Shown here one piece after another: positions 10,466 to 17,822 of a stretch of 53,338 bases of DNA; position 1 is the first letter of the stretch; each line of letters opens with the position of its first letter. A program made the translations under genes and the position numbers. Location of the stretch: NCBI GenBank assembly GCA_023954175.1, contig JAMLIM010000018.1, positions 1 to 53,338 of the forward strand. The letters are read 5' to 3'. Below the pieces are notes generated by a model that was not told the origin of the DNA, searched no databases, and saw nothing but the letters and a program-made list of their open reading frames with translations. Source of the stretch: Rhizobacter sp. GTDB lineage: Bacteria; Pseudomonadota; Gammaproteobacteria; Burkholderiales; Burkholderiaceae_C.

Positions 10466-11494
10466 ATGGAACCGAGCCCGCACGCCGACACCGCAACGCT
10501 GATGGAGCACATCCTCTACGAGGTGAAGAAGGTCGTCGTCGGCCAGGATCACTTCCTCGAGCGCGTGCTGGTCGCGATCCTCGCCCAGGGGCACCTGCTC
10601 GTCGAGGGCGTGCCGGGCCTGGCCAAGACGCTGACCGTGAAGACGCTCGCCACCGCGCTGCGCGGCAGCTTCAAGCGCATCCAGTTCACGCCCGACCTGG
10701 TGCCGGCCGACCTCGTCGGCACGCGCATCTACAACCAGAAGACGGGCGAGTTCGCGACCTCGCTCGGCCCGGTCTTCACGCACCTGCTGCTGGCCGACGA
10801 GATCAACCGCGCGCCGGCCAAGGTGCAGAGCGCGCTGCTCGAAGTCATGCAGGAGCGCCAGGTCACGATCGCCGGGGAGACGCACAAGGTGCCCGAGCCC
10901 TTCCTCGTGATGGCCACGCAAAACCCGATCGAGACCGAAGGCACCTACCCGCTGCCCGAGGCACAGGTCGACCGCTTCATGATGAAGGTCCTCGTCGGCT
11001 ACCCGACGGAAGAGGAGGAGTTCGTCATCGTGCAGCGCGTGACGGGCGAAGCGGCGCAGACCGCCCCGGTCGCGAGCACGCAGCAGCTGCTCGCGCTGCA
11101 GCGCGAGTGCCGCGACGGCTACGTCGATCCATCCCTGGTGCAGTACGCGGTGAAGCTGGTCGCGATCACGCGCGACCCGGCGCGCCACGGCCTGCGCGAG
11201 CTGGCCCCCTTCCTGTCGTACGGCGCGAGCCCGCGCGCCTCGATCAACCTGATCGAGGGCGCGCGCGCTCTCGCCTTCCTGCGCGGGCGCGCCTACGTGC
11301 TGCCCGAGGACGTGACCGACATCGCGCCCGACGTGCTGCGCCACCGGCTCGTGCTGTCCTACGAAGCGCTCGCCGAAGGCAAGACGCCGGACGATCTGGT
11401 GCGCCGCGTGATGCAGCATCTGCCGGCGCCGCCCAAGCCGCTGCAAACCCATGTCCGCCTCGATGACCGGGCCGCTGCCGCGTCACCCGCCTGA
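10466..11494 (+). CDS. MoxR family AAA+ ATPase
   Basis: The 342-residue product carries Walker A as VEGVPGLAKTL near residue 47 and Walker B as LLLADEINRAPAK. Sensor 1 is the segment MATQNPIETEGTYPLPEAQVDRF. MoxR ATPases act as chaperone-like partners of VWA-domain proteins in metal insertion or complex maturation. The C-terminal lid domain is complete. ATG 10466 (MEPSPHAD) is chosen over an upstream ATG that would overlap the protease gene. The DUF58 and VWA genes follow at once, which is the classic MoxR-DUF58-VWA order. Confidence 0.93.
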   Translation: MEPSPHADTATLMEHILYEVKKVVVGQDHFLERVLVAILAQGHLLVEGVPGLAKTLTVKTLATALRGSFKRIQFTPDLVPADLVGTRIYNQKTGEFATSLGPVFTHLLLADEINRAPAKVQSALLEVMQERQVTIAGETHKVPEPFLVMATQNPIETEGTYPLPEAQVDRFMMKVLVGYPTEEEEFVIVQRVTGEAAQTAPVASTQQLLALQRECRDGYVDPSLVQYAVKLVAITRDPARHGLRELAPFLSYGASPRASINLIEGARALAFLRGRAYVLPEDVTDIAPDVLRHRLVLSYEALAEGKTPDDLVRRVMQHLPAPPKPLQTHVRLDDRAAAASPA

Positions 11495-11504
11495 GGCTGG
11501 TGTC

Positions 11505-12482
11505 ATGCCGCCGCGGCAGCCTGAATCCGGCGTCGGGCCGACGCCGGGGGCGCGCGCCACGTCGGCCGAGGCGATCCTGCGCCGGCTCGAGTGGACCGTG
11601 CTGCGCCGCCTCGACGGCCTGTTGCACGGCGACTACCGCACGCTGATTCGCGGCTTCGGGCTCGACCTCGCCGATCTGCGCGAGTACCAGTACCACGACG
11701 ACGTGCGCCACATCGACTGGAACGTCACCGCGCGCCTGCAGACGCCCTATGTGCGCCAGTTCCAGGAGGATCGCGAGGTCAGCGCCTGGTTCGTGCTCGA
11801 CCTCAGCCCGTCGCTCGATTTCGGCTCCGGGACGCAGGCTAAACGCGCGGTCGCGATCGACTTCGTCGCCGTGCTCGCGCAGATCTTCAGCCGCCGCGGC
11901 AACCGCGTCGGCGCGATGTTCTTCGGCGCGCAGATGGACACCGTGATCCCGGCGCGCACCGGCCGCCGTCATGTGCTGCACCTGTTGCAACGCATGCTGT
12001 CGCGCCCCGCGCCCGCGGCCGCGCCGGCGACCGATCTGGGTGCCTTCCTGAAGGCGGCCCATCAGGTCATGCCGCGCCGCTCGCTCGTCTTCGTCGTCTC
12101 GGATTTCGTCAGCACGCCGGGCTGGGCGCGCCCGCTGGCGCAACTCGCGCGACGCCATGAGACGCTCGCGGTCCGCCTCTACGACCCGCTCGAATCAGAA
12201 TTGCCAGATCTCGGCCTGCTGACGATGCAGGACGCGGAGAGCGGCGAACAGATCTTCGTCGACACCCACGACAAGGCCTTCCGGCGCCGCTTCGCTGCCG
12301 CCGCCGAGCGGCGCGAGTCGGAACTGCGCAGCGCGTTCATGCAAGCCGGTGTCGACGCGCTCGAGCTCTCGACCGAAGGCGATCTGGTCGACGCGCTGAT
12401 GCGCTTTGCCGACCTGCGCAAGCAGCGCAGCCGGCTCGCCGCCGGCGCGAGCCTGCCGGCCCATCTGGGAGCGTTGCGGTGA
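11505..12482 (+). CDS. DUF58 domain protein, partner of MoxR
   Basis: The 325-residue protein has the DUF58 signature YQYHDDVRHIDWNVTARLQTP near residue 65. A degenerate VWA-like region then begins FVLDLSPSLDFGS. DUF58 proteins accompany MoxR ATPases and BatA-type VWA proteins, but their exact role is not settled. ATG 11505 has a GAGG site eight to twelve bases upstream. An alternative start at 11463 would overlap the end of moxR. The stop overlaps the GTG start of the next gene in a GTGA arrangement, which implies translational coupling. Confidence 0.88.
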   Translation: MPPRQPESGVGPTPGARATSAEAILRRLEWTVLRRLDGLLHGDYRTLIRGFGLDLADLREYQYHDDVRHIDWNVTARLQTPYVRQFQEDREVSAWFVLDLSPSLDFGSGTQAKRAVAIDFVAVLAQIFSRRGNRVGAMFFGAQMDTVIPARTGRRHVLHLLQRMLSRPAPAAAPATDLGAFLKAAHQVMPRRSLVFVVSDFVSTPGWARPLAQLARRHETLAVRLYDPLESELPDLGLLTMQDAESGEQIFVDTHDKAFRRRFAAAAERRESELRSAFMQAGVDALELSTEGDLVDALMRFADLRKQRSRLAAGASLPAHLGALR

Positions 12483-13519
12483 GCTTCCTCTGGCCCGACG
12501 CCCTGTGGCTGCTGCTCGCGCTGCCCTTGCTCGTGCTGCTGTACGTCTGGTTGCTGCGGCGGCGCAAGAAGGGCGCGCTGCGCTTCGCGAATCTGGCAAT
12601 GGTGAAGGACGCGATGGGTGCCGGCCAGCGCGTGCGGCGCCATGTGCCGCCGGCGCTGTTTCTGATCTCGCTCGCGTTGATGATTGTCGCCATCGCGCGC
12701 CCGACGTCGGTGCTGACGCTGCCGTCGCAGCACGATCTGGTGGTGCTCGCGATGGATGTCTCGCGCAGCATGCTTGCCGAGGACGTGCAGCCCAACCGCA
12801 TGGTCGCCGCGCAGGCCGCTGCCCGCGCCTTCATCGAGGAGCAGCCCTCGCGCACACGCATCGGGATCGTCGCCTTCGCCGGCACGGCGTCGGTCGTGCA
12901 GTCGCCGACCAACAACCGCGACGACCTGCTGGCCGCGATCGATCGCTTCCAGTTGCAGCGCGCGACGGCGATCGGCAATGCGATCGTCGTCTCGCTGGCG
13001 ACGATCTTCCCCGACGCGAAGATCGATATCGCCGCAGTCAACAGTACCCGCCGGGGCGGCGGCGTGCCCTTGCCTTCGGACGCCACGCCCGACGGCCCGG
13101 CGTTCAAGCCGGTGCCGCCCGGCTCCTACCCGTCTGCGGTCATCATCCTGCTCACCGACGGTCAGGCGACGACCGGCGTCGACCCGATCGAGGCGGCGAA
13201 GATGGCGGCCGATCGCGGCGTGCGCATCTACACCGTCGGCATCGGCACCAAGGAGGGCGAGATCCTGCGCACCGAGGGCTGGTCGATGCGCGTGCGTCTC
13301 GACGAGGAGTCGCTCAAGACGATTTCGACGCTGACGCGCGGCGAATACTTCTACGCCGGCACGGCGATGGACCTGAAGAAGGTCTATTCGGCGCTGAACA
13401 CGCGCTTCACGCTCGAGAAGCGCCAGACCGAGGTGACCGCGCTGTTCGCGGCGGCGGCAGCGGTTTTCGCGGTGTTGGCCGCCGGCCTGTCGCTGCTCTG
13501 GTTCAACCGGGTCATGTAG
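12479..13519 (+). CDS. VWA domain membrane protein (BatA-like)
   Basis: The 346-residue protein starts at GTG 12479 with two N-terminal membrane helices (LWLLLALPLLVLLYVWLL, and a second near residue 60). A von Willebrand A domain follows, and a last helix lies near the C-terminus (LFAAAAAVFAVLAAGLSLLWF). The metal-adhesion site DVSRS is intact near residue 93, and LLTDGQATTGVDP follows later. It matches the BatA half of aerotolerance-type operons. No BatB or TPR BatC gene follows, so this is a reduced version of the locus. Confidence 0.88.
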   Translation: MSFLWPDALWLLLALPLLVLLYVWLLRRRKKGALRFANLAMVKDAMGAGQRVRRHVPPALFLISLALMIVAIARPTSVLTLPSQHDLVVLAMDVSRSMLAEDVQPNRMVAAQAAARAFIEEQPSRTRIGIVAFAGTASVVQSPTNNRDDLLAAIDRFQLQRATAIGNAIVVSLATIFPDAKIDIAAVNSTRRGGGVPLPSDATPDGPAFKPVPPGSYPSAVIILLTDGQATTGVDPIEAAKMAADRGVRIYTVGIGTKEGEILRTEGWSMRVRLDEESLKTISTLTRGEYFYAGTAMDLKKVYSALNTRFTLEKRQTEVTALFAAAAAVFAVLAAGLSLLWFNRVM

Positions 13520-13600
13520 GCGGTCGGTCGCAGCGCAGCCGGCGAACGTTCGTGTTTTGGCAACGCAGCATTGCCATTCTTCATCTTTGTTGTGTCAGCG

Positions 13601-13617
13601 TGAACGTATAAAGTTCA
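13601..13617. promoter_or_regulatory. Inverted repeat overlapping a -10-like TATAAA
   Basis: TGAAC and GTTCA flank a 7-base spacer that contains TATAAA at 13607-13612. The -10-like hexamer thus lies inside a perfect 5-base inverted repeat, the usual position of a repressor site. A further palindrome, CGAACGTTCG, occurs about 60 bases upstream. A good -35 is not obvious. The next ATG is only 10 bases downstream, so any transcript from here would be almost leaderless. Confidence 0.4.
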
Positions 13618-13621
13618 TCGC

Positions 13622-13834
13622 ATGGACACCAACAACAACATTTCCATCGTGCACGAAGCCCGCACGCAAACGGCAGAATCGTCTGGCAGGGATGCGCCGC
13701 GCTGCAACTTCAGGAATCGCGGCCTGACGCTCGCGACCTTCGTCGTCGCGCTCGCCGGGTTCGCGAGCACGGCATTCTCGGCCGTGCCCTCCGAGATCTT
13801 CGGTCAGCCGGGCGCCTGCATCGTCTCGCACTGA
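13622..13834 (+). CDS. Small hypothetical protein with one hydrophobic segment
   Basis: I do not recognise this 70-residue ORF. It has a polar N-terminus (MDTNNNISIVHEART) and a hydrophobic stretch, LTLATFVVALAGFASTAFSA, at about residues 35-54. A short tail with one cysteine follows. This could be a late signal sequence or a single membrane helix. No ribosome site is visible. The promoter-like TATAAA lies 10 bases upstream, and its 3' end overlaps the end of the opposing methyltransferase gene by 31 bases. The local base composition is more AT-rich than the surroundings, which favours a real short gene, but it could be spurious. Confidence 0.45.
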   Translation: MDTNNNISIVHEARTQTAESSGRDAPRCNFRNRGLTLATFVVALAGFASTAFSAVPSEIFGQPGACIVSH

Positions 13835-15129
13835 GCGGGGGCGAGCAGCGTTTCCAGGCACTGCTCGCGCACGCCGTAGAAGGCCTTGATCTCGGCGATC
13901 TGGCGCAGCAGCGCGTCGCGCGCCACGTGCCGCTCGCGCTTCACCGCGAGAATCATCTTGTTCTTGCTCGTGTGTTCGAGCGAGACGAATTCGAACACCT
14001 GCGTCGCGTAGCCCTCGGTTTCGAGCAGCAGCGCGCGCAGGCCATCGGTCACCATCTCGGCCTCCTGCCCCATATGGATGCCGTGCTGCAGCAGCGGCTG
14101 CAACGGCGCCGGGCTGCGCATCTGCGGGCGCAACTCCTTGTGGCAGCACGGCGAACACATGATGATCGCCGCGCCGGCCCTGATGCCGAGCGCGATCGCA
14201 TGGTCGGTCGCGGTGTCGCAGGCGTGCAGGGCGATCATGATGTCGATCGCCCCCGGCGCGTAGTGCCGCACGTCGCCCTGCTCGAACGACAGACCGGCCA
14301 GGCCCTGACGCCGCACGACGTCGTTGCACTGGCGCACCAGGCCTTCGCGCAGTTCGACGCCGATGACGTGGGCGTCGCGCGCGAGGGCACGTGAGAGATG
14401 CTCGTGCACGGCGAAGGTCAGGTAGCCCTTGCCGCAGCCGAAGTCGAGCACGCGCAACTCCGACTGCTGCGCGAGCGGGCTCGAGCCGAGCGCGTGATCG
14501 AAGATCTCGACGAACTTGTTGATCTGCTTCCACTTGCGCGCCATCGCCGGGACGATCCGGCCCTGTGCGTCGGTGACGCCGAGCTCCGCGAGGAAGGGCC
14601 GCGCGGGATCGATGTAGCGGCGCTTGGCGCGGTCGTGCGCGACGAGCCGGGCCTCCCCAGCGTCCTCGTTCGCGGGCGCGGCCGGACCGGATACCGCGTC
14701 CGCCTGCGCCGCCGCCTTGACCAGCCTGCCGCGACGCAGCGACTGCCGGCCCTTGCGGCTGAGCGACCATTGCGTGTCGTGTTCCAGCGTCAGCAGGTGC
14801 GCGTGCTCAAAACCCTGCCGCAACGCGTCGCTCACCGCGGCCACGCCCTGGTCGAACGGTAAGTTGCGGGTGATGTCTCGTGTCGCGTGACGGTAGACGA
14901 AGGACAGCTGGTCGTCGCCGCGCAGGCTGACGCGGCGCACCGCCACACCGTTCAGATCCTTCAACGAAGGGTCTGCACCACGGTAGCGGCCGAGCAGCAC
15001 CTTGACGAAGCTGCCGTCGTCCAGGCTCGCCGCCATCAGCGCGGCGAAGCGGGCGTCGGGCGTGTCGCCGTCGGCGGGCCCATCGGCCGGATCAGCGGCA
15101 TCAGCAGTCTTGCGGCTGGGCTCGGTCAT
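13804..15129 (-). CDS. SAM-dependent methyltransferase (Methyltransf_32 / GSTCD-like)
   Basis: The 441-residue protein has an N-terminal region of unknown fold with a basic, lysine- and arginine-rich part. A Rossmann methyltransferase domain lies in the second half. Motif I is LRVLDFGCGKGYLTFAVHE near residue 227, motif II is VIGVELRE, and a later motif is IMIALHACDTATDHAIA. IMCSPCCHKEL is typical of the Methyltransf_32 family, which includes the eukaryotic GSTCD protein. The basic N-terminus suggests an RNA or ribosomal substrate, but that is inference. The gene converges on the small ORF at 13622. Confidence 0.82.
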   Translation of the reverse strand: MTEPSRKTADAADPADGPADGDTPDARFAALMAASLDDGSFVKVLLGRYRGADPSLKDLNGVAVRRVSLRGDDQLSFVYRHATRDITRNLPFDQGVAAVSDALRQGFEHAHLLTLEHDTQWSLSRKGRQSLRRGRLVKAAAQADAVSGPAAPANEDAGEARLVAHDRAKRRYIDPARPFLAELGVTDAQGRIVPAMARKWKQINKFVEIFDHALGSSPLAQQSELRVLDFGCGKGYLTFAVHEHLSRALARDAHVIGVELREGLVRQCNDVVRRQGLAGLSFEQGDVRHYAPGAIDIMIALHACDTATDHAIALGIRAGAAIIMCSPCCHKELRPQMRSPAPLQPLLQHGIHMGQEAEMVTDGLRALLLETEGYATQVFEFVSLEHTSKNKMILAVKRERHVARDALLRQIAEIKAFYGVREQCLETLLAPAQCETMQAPG

Positions 15130-15200
15130 CGGGCGGCTTCATCGGCAAGGGGATCACGCCGCCGATTGTTGCACCCCCTGCCGTGCCCGGCGGTGCGGGA

Positions 15201-16280
15201 TCAGGGGGGCGCCGGGTCGCCCGGGCCGGACGCCTGTGCATCGCTCTCGACGAGCCGCAGCGTCGTGCCGTCGAACTTGCGGCCGAAGAAGTTCCAGCGC
15301 CGCTCGTATTCGCGCCGTGCTGCTTCGAGGGCCTGCTCGGCCTGCGCGAGCAGGTCCGACGCGGACTCGATCTTGTCGGTGTAGGCGGCGATGCCGATGC
15401 ACACGCGCACGCCGACCGCTTCACCGCTCGCGAGCGCCAGGGGCTGGCGCACCGCGTCGACGATGCGCGTGGCGAGCACCTCCGCGGCCGCTGCCGCACC
15501 GTGGCGCATGACGATGCCGAACTCGTCGCCGCCGAGCCGCGCGAGCACGTCGCCGAGCCGAACTTGTTGCGCCATGCGCGCCGACACCTCGCGCAGCGCG
15601 CCGTCGGCCTCCACGTTGCCGAAGCCGTTGCGGATGTCGCAGATGCCGTCCAGGCTCAGGCGCAGCAGCGTGAACGGCTCGCCGGTGCGCATCGAATGGT
15701 GCAGCTCGACCTGCAAGGCCTGATCGAACGGCCGGCGGCTCGCGAGGCCGGTCAGCGCGTCCTGCATCGCCTGGCGCGCGAGGTCGTCGATCTGGCGGCG
15801 CGCCTGCAGCGCGAGCCGCACGACGGTCGACAAGTGGCGCAGGCCGGCGCGCTGGTCGGCGTCCAGGCTGCGGGCGCGCACGTCGAGCACAGCGAGCGTA
15901 CCGAGCGCGATGCCTTCGCGGTCGAGCAGCGGCATGCCCGCGTAGAACTGCAGCCACGGCGTGCCGGCGACGAGCGGCAGCGCGCCGAACTGGGCGTCCG
16001 CTTCGAGCGACTCGATCACGAGCGGCGCGTCGCCGTTGGCTTCATGGGCGCGCAGTGCGAACGCACGGTCGAGCTGGCGCGCGCCGATGCCGACGCTCGC
16101 CTTGAAGGACGGCGCCCCGGTGTCGAACAGCGCGACGAAGGCAATCGGCGTCGCCGTCAGTTGTGCCGCGAGGCGCGCCGCGGCTTCGAGTTCGGTGTCG
16201 GGCGCCACCTCGAGCTGGGCCGCGGGCTTCGCCGCGCGCGGCGGTGCGCCGGCCGGCGCTTGCGTCTGGATTCTGGGCAT
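15201..16280 (-). CDS. GAF-GGDEF diguanylate cyclase
   Basis: The 359-residue protein makes the second messenger c-di-GMP from two GTP. A GAF sensor domain covers about residues 25-165 (LEAAARLAAQLTATPIAFVALFD and onwards). A GGDEF domain follows, with an intact active site at ARLGGDEFGIV. RLGD lies five residues before the GGDEF motif and matches the RxxD inhibitory site, so product feedback is expected. There are no membrane segments, so it is a soluble sensor. ATG 16280 (MPRIQTQ) is preferred; the frame to 16400 adds a low-complexity leader. It is divergent from the STAS/phosphatase operon across about 200 bases. Confidence 0.92.
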   Translation of the reverse strand: MPRIQTQAPAGAPPRAAKPAAQLEVAPDTELEAAARLAAQLTATPIAFVALFDTGAPSFKASVGIGARQLDRAFALRAHEANGDAPLVIESLEADAQFGALPLVAGTPWLQFYAGMPLLDREGIALGTLAVLDVRARSLDADQRAGLRHLSTVVRLALQARRQIDDLARQAMQDALTGLASRRPFDQALQVELHHSMRTGEPFTLLRLSLDGICDIRNGFGNVEADGALREVSARMAQQVRLGDVLARLGGDEFGIVMRHGAAAAAEVLATRIVDAVRQPLALASGEAVGVRVCIGIAAYTDKIESASDLLAQAEQALEAARREYERRWNFFGRKFDGTTLRLVESDAQASGPGDPAPP

Positions 16281-16479
16281 GGCAATGCTTTCGCAAAGGC
16301 TGTCCAGGGGATATCGGCAGCGGCGGCGGGAACTCAATGCGCCGGCCGCCACGGCGCGCCGCGCGGGTGTGCTGTACGGGTGCGCTGCGAGGGGCGACAC
16401 ACCGGCCCTGCGTGCCTACAATGACCTCGCCGGTCGGCACCTCGGCCGGCCTCACGGGGCCGCATCGACGGAGACCGCC

Positions 16480-16866
16480 TTGGACGTTTCAAGCCGCCGA
16501 TACAACGATGTCGTCGTCGCCACGCCGGCCGGGCGCGTCGATCATGCGAGCGCCGATGCGCTGCAGCAGGCGCTGGCGCCGGCCATGACGGACGCCGGCA
16601 GCGCGGCGCTCGTGCTCGATTTCACGAATGTCGAGTACATCAGCAGCGTCGGCCTGCGCGTGCTGATGATGGCCTCCAAGCAGCTGCGCGGGCGCGAGGG
16701 GCGTATCGCGGTTGCCGCGCTGCAGCCGGTGGTGCGCGAGATCTTCGAGATCGCGCGCTTCCAGCACGTGGTCGAGGTCTTCCCGTCGGTGCGCGACGCG
16801 CTCGCTGCGCTGTCGCCCGCCGCACTCACAGCGTTCGACGCCGGGGCCGGGTCGCCGGCGCCATGA
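16480..16866 (+). CDS. STAS domain anti-sigma factor antagonist
   Basis: The 128-residue protein is a stand-alone STAS domain of the SpoIIAA/RsbV type. It has LVLDFTNVEYISSVGLRVLM near residue 45, with the paired serines at the position phosphorylated by anti-sigma kinases. The start is TTG 16480 (MDVSSRRYND), six bases after a GGAG site. Upstream in-frame ATGs would run back into the cyclase gene. In partner switching the unphosphorylated form binds an RsbW-like kinase and frees its client; a matching kinase gene is at 21177. The stop overlaps the next start as ATGA. Confidence 0.9.
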   Translation: MDVSSRRYNDVVVATPAGRVDHASADALQQALAPAMTDAGSAALVLDFTNVEYISSVGLRVLMMASKQLRGREGRIAVAALQPVVREIFEIARFQHVVEVFPSVRDALAALSPAALTAFDAGAGSPAP

Positions 16867-17822
16867 TGCGCGTGCGCTTCTGGGGGACGCGCGGCTCGCT
16901 GCCGATCGCGCTCACCGCGGCCGGCGTGCGCAAGAAGGTCGCAGCCGCGCTGCGCGGCGCGGCGGGACGCAGCTTCGCCGACGATGCCGAGCTCGATGCC
17001 TATCTCGACAGCCTCGACTTCACCATCGTCGGCACCTACGGCGGCCACACGTCCTGCGTCGAGATCGAGACCGGCGGGCCCGAGTACGTGTTGTGCGACA
17101 TGGGCAGCGGCCTGCGGCCCTTCGGCCAGGCCGCGATCGCGCGCCATGGGGCCGGCGCGCCGCAGACCTATCATGTGTTCGTCTCGCACGTGCACTGGGA
17201 TCACATCATGGGCCTGCCGTTCTTCACGCCGGCCTACATCCCGGGCAATCGCGTCGTCTTCTACGGCGGCCATGCCGGGCTCGAGGCGGCGCTGCGCCGC
17301 CAGCAGGAGCAGCCGTCGTTCCCGGTCGGCTTCTCGACCTTCGGCGCCAGGATCGAGTTCGTGCAGCTGACCCCTGGTGACACGATCGAAGTCGCGGGCT
17401 TGCGCGTGGACACCAAGCTGCAACGCCACTCGGGCGATTCGTACGCCTACCGCTTCGAGCGCGAGGGGCGCGCCGTCGTCTATTCGACCGACTCCGAGCA
17501 CAAGCTCAGCGACCCGGCGGAGACCCAGGGCTTCATCGACTTCTTCCGCGATGCCGACGTCGTCATCTTCGACGCCATGTATTCGCTCGCCGAAAGCATC
17601 TCGGTCAAGGCCGACTGGGGGCACTCGAGCAACATCGTCGGCGTCGAGTTGTGCCAGGCGGCCGGCGTGCGCCATCTGTGCCTGTTCCACCACGAGCCGA
17701 TCAACGGCGACGAGACGCTCGCGCGCATCCTGACCGAGACGCGGCGCTATGAGTCGATCTCGCGCAGCGGGCCGGCGATGCAGGTCAGCACCGCCTACGA
17801 CGGGATGGAAATCGACTTGTGA
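16863..17822 (+). CDS. MBL-fold metallo-hydrolase
   Basis: The 319-residue protein starts MMRVRFWGTRGSLPI, a beginning shared by a group of stand-alone metallo-beta-lactamase-fold hydrolases. The metal site is intact: SHVHWDHIMGLPFF near residue 112, a later His in QRHSGDSYAYRF, Asp in VIFDAMYS, and HHEP near residue 280. Related proteins include RNase Z-like and cyclic-nucleotide phosphodiesterase-like enzymes, but the substrate here is unknown. It overlaps both neighbours by 4 bases (ATGA in front, GTGA behind), so it is translated as part of the partner-switch operon. Confidence 0.88.
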   Translation: MMRVRFWGTRGSLPIALTAAGVRKKVAAALRGAAGRSFADDAELDAYLDSLDFTIVGTYGGHTSCVEIETGGPEYVLCDMGSGLRPFGQAAIARHGAGAPQTYHVFVSHVHWDHIMGLPFFTPAYIPGNRVVFYGGHAGLEAALRRQQEQPSFPVGFSTFGARIEFVQLTPGDTIEVAGLRVDTKLQRHSGDSYAYRFEREGRAVVYSTDSEHKLSDPAETQGFIDFFRDADVVIFDAMYSLAESISVKADWGHSSNIVGVELCQAAGVRHLCLFHHEPINGDETLARILTETRRYESISRSGPAMQVSTAYDGMEIDL

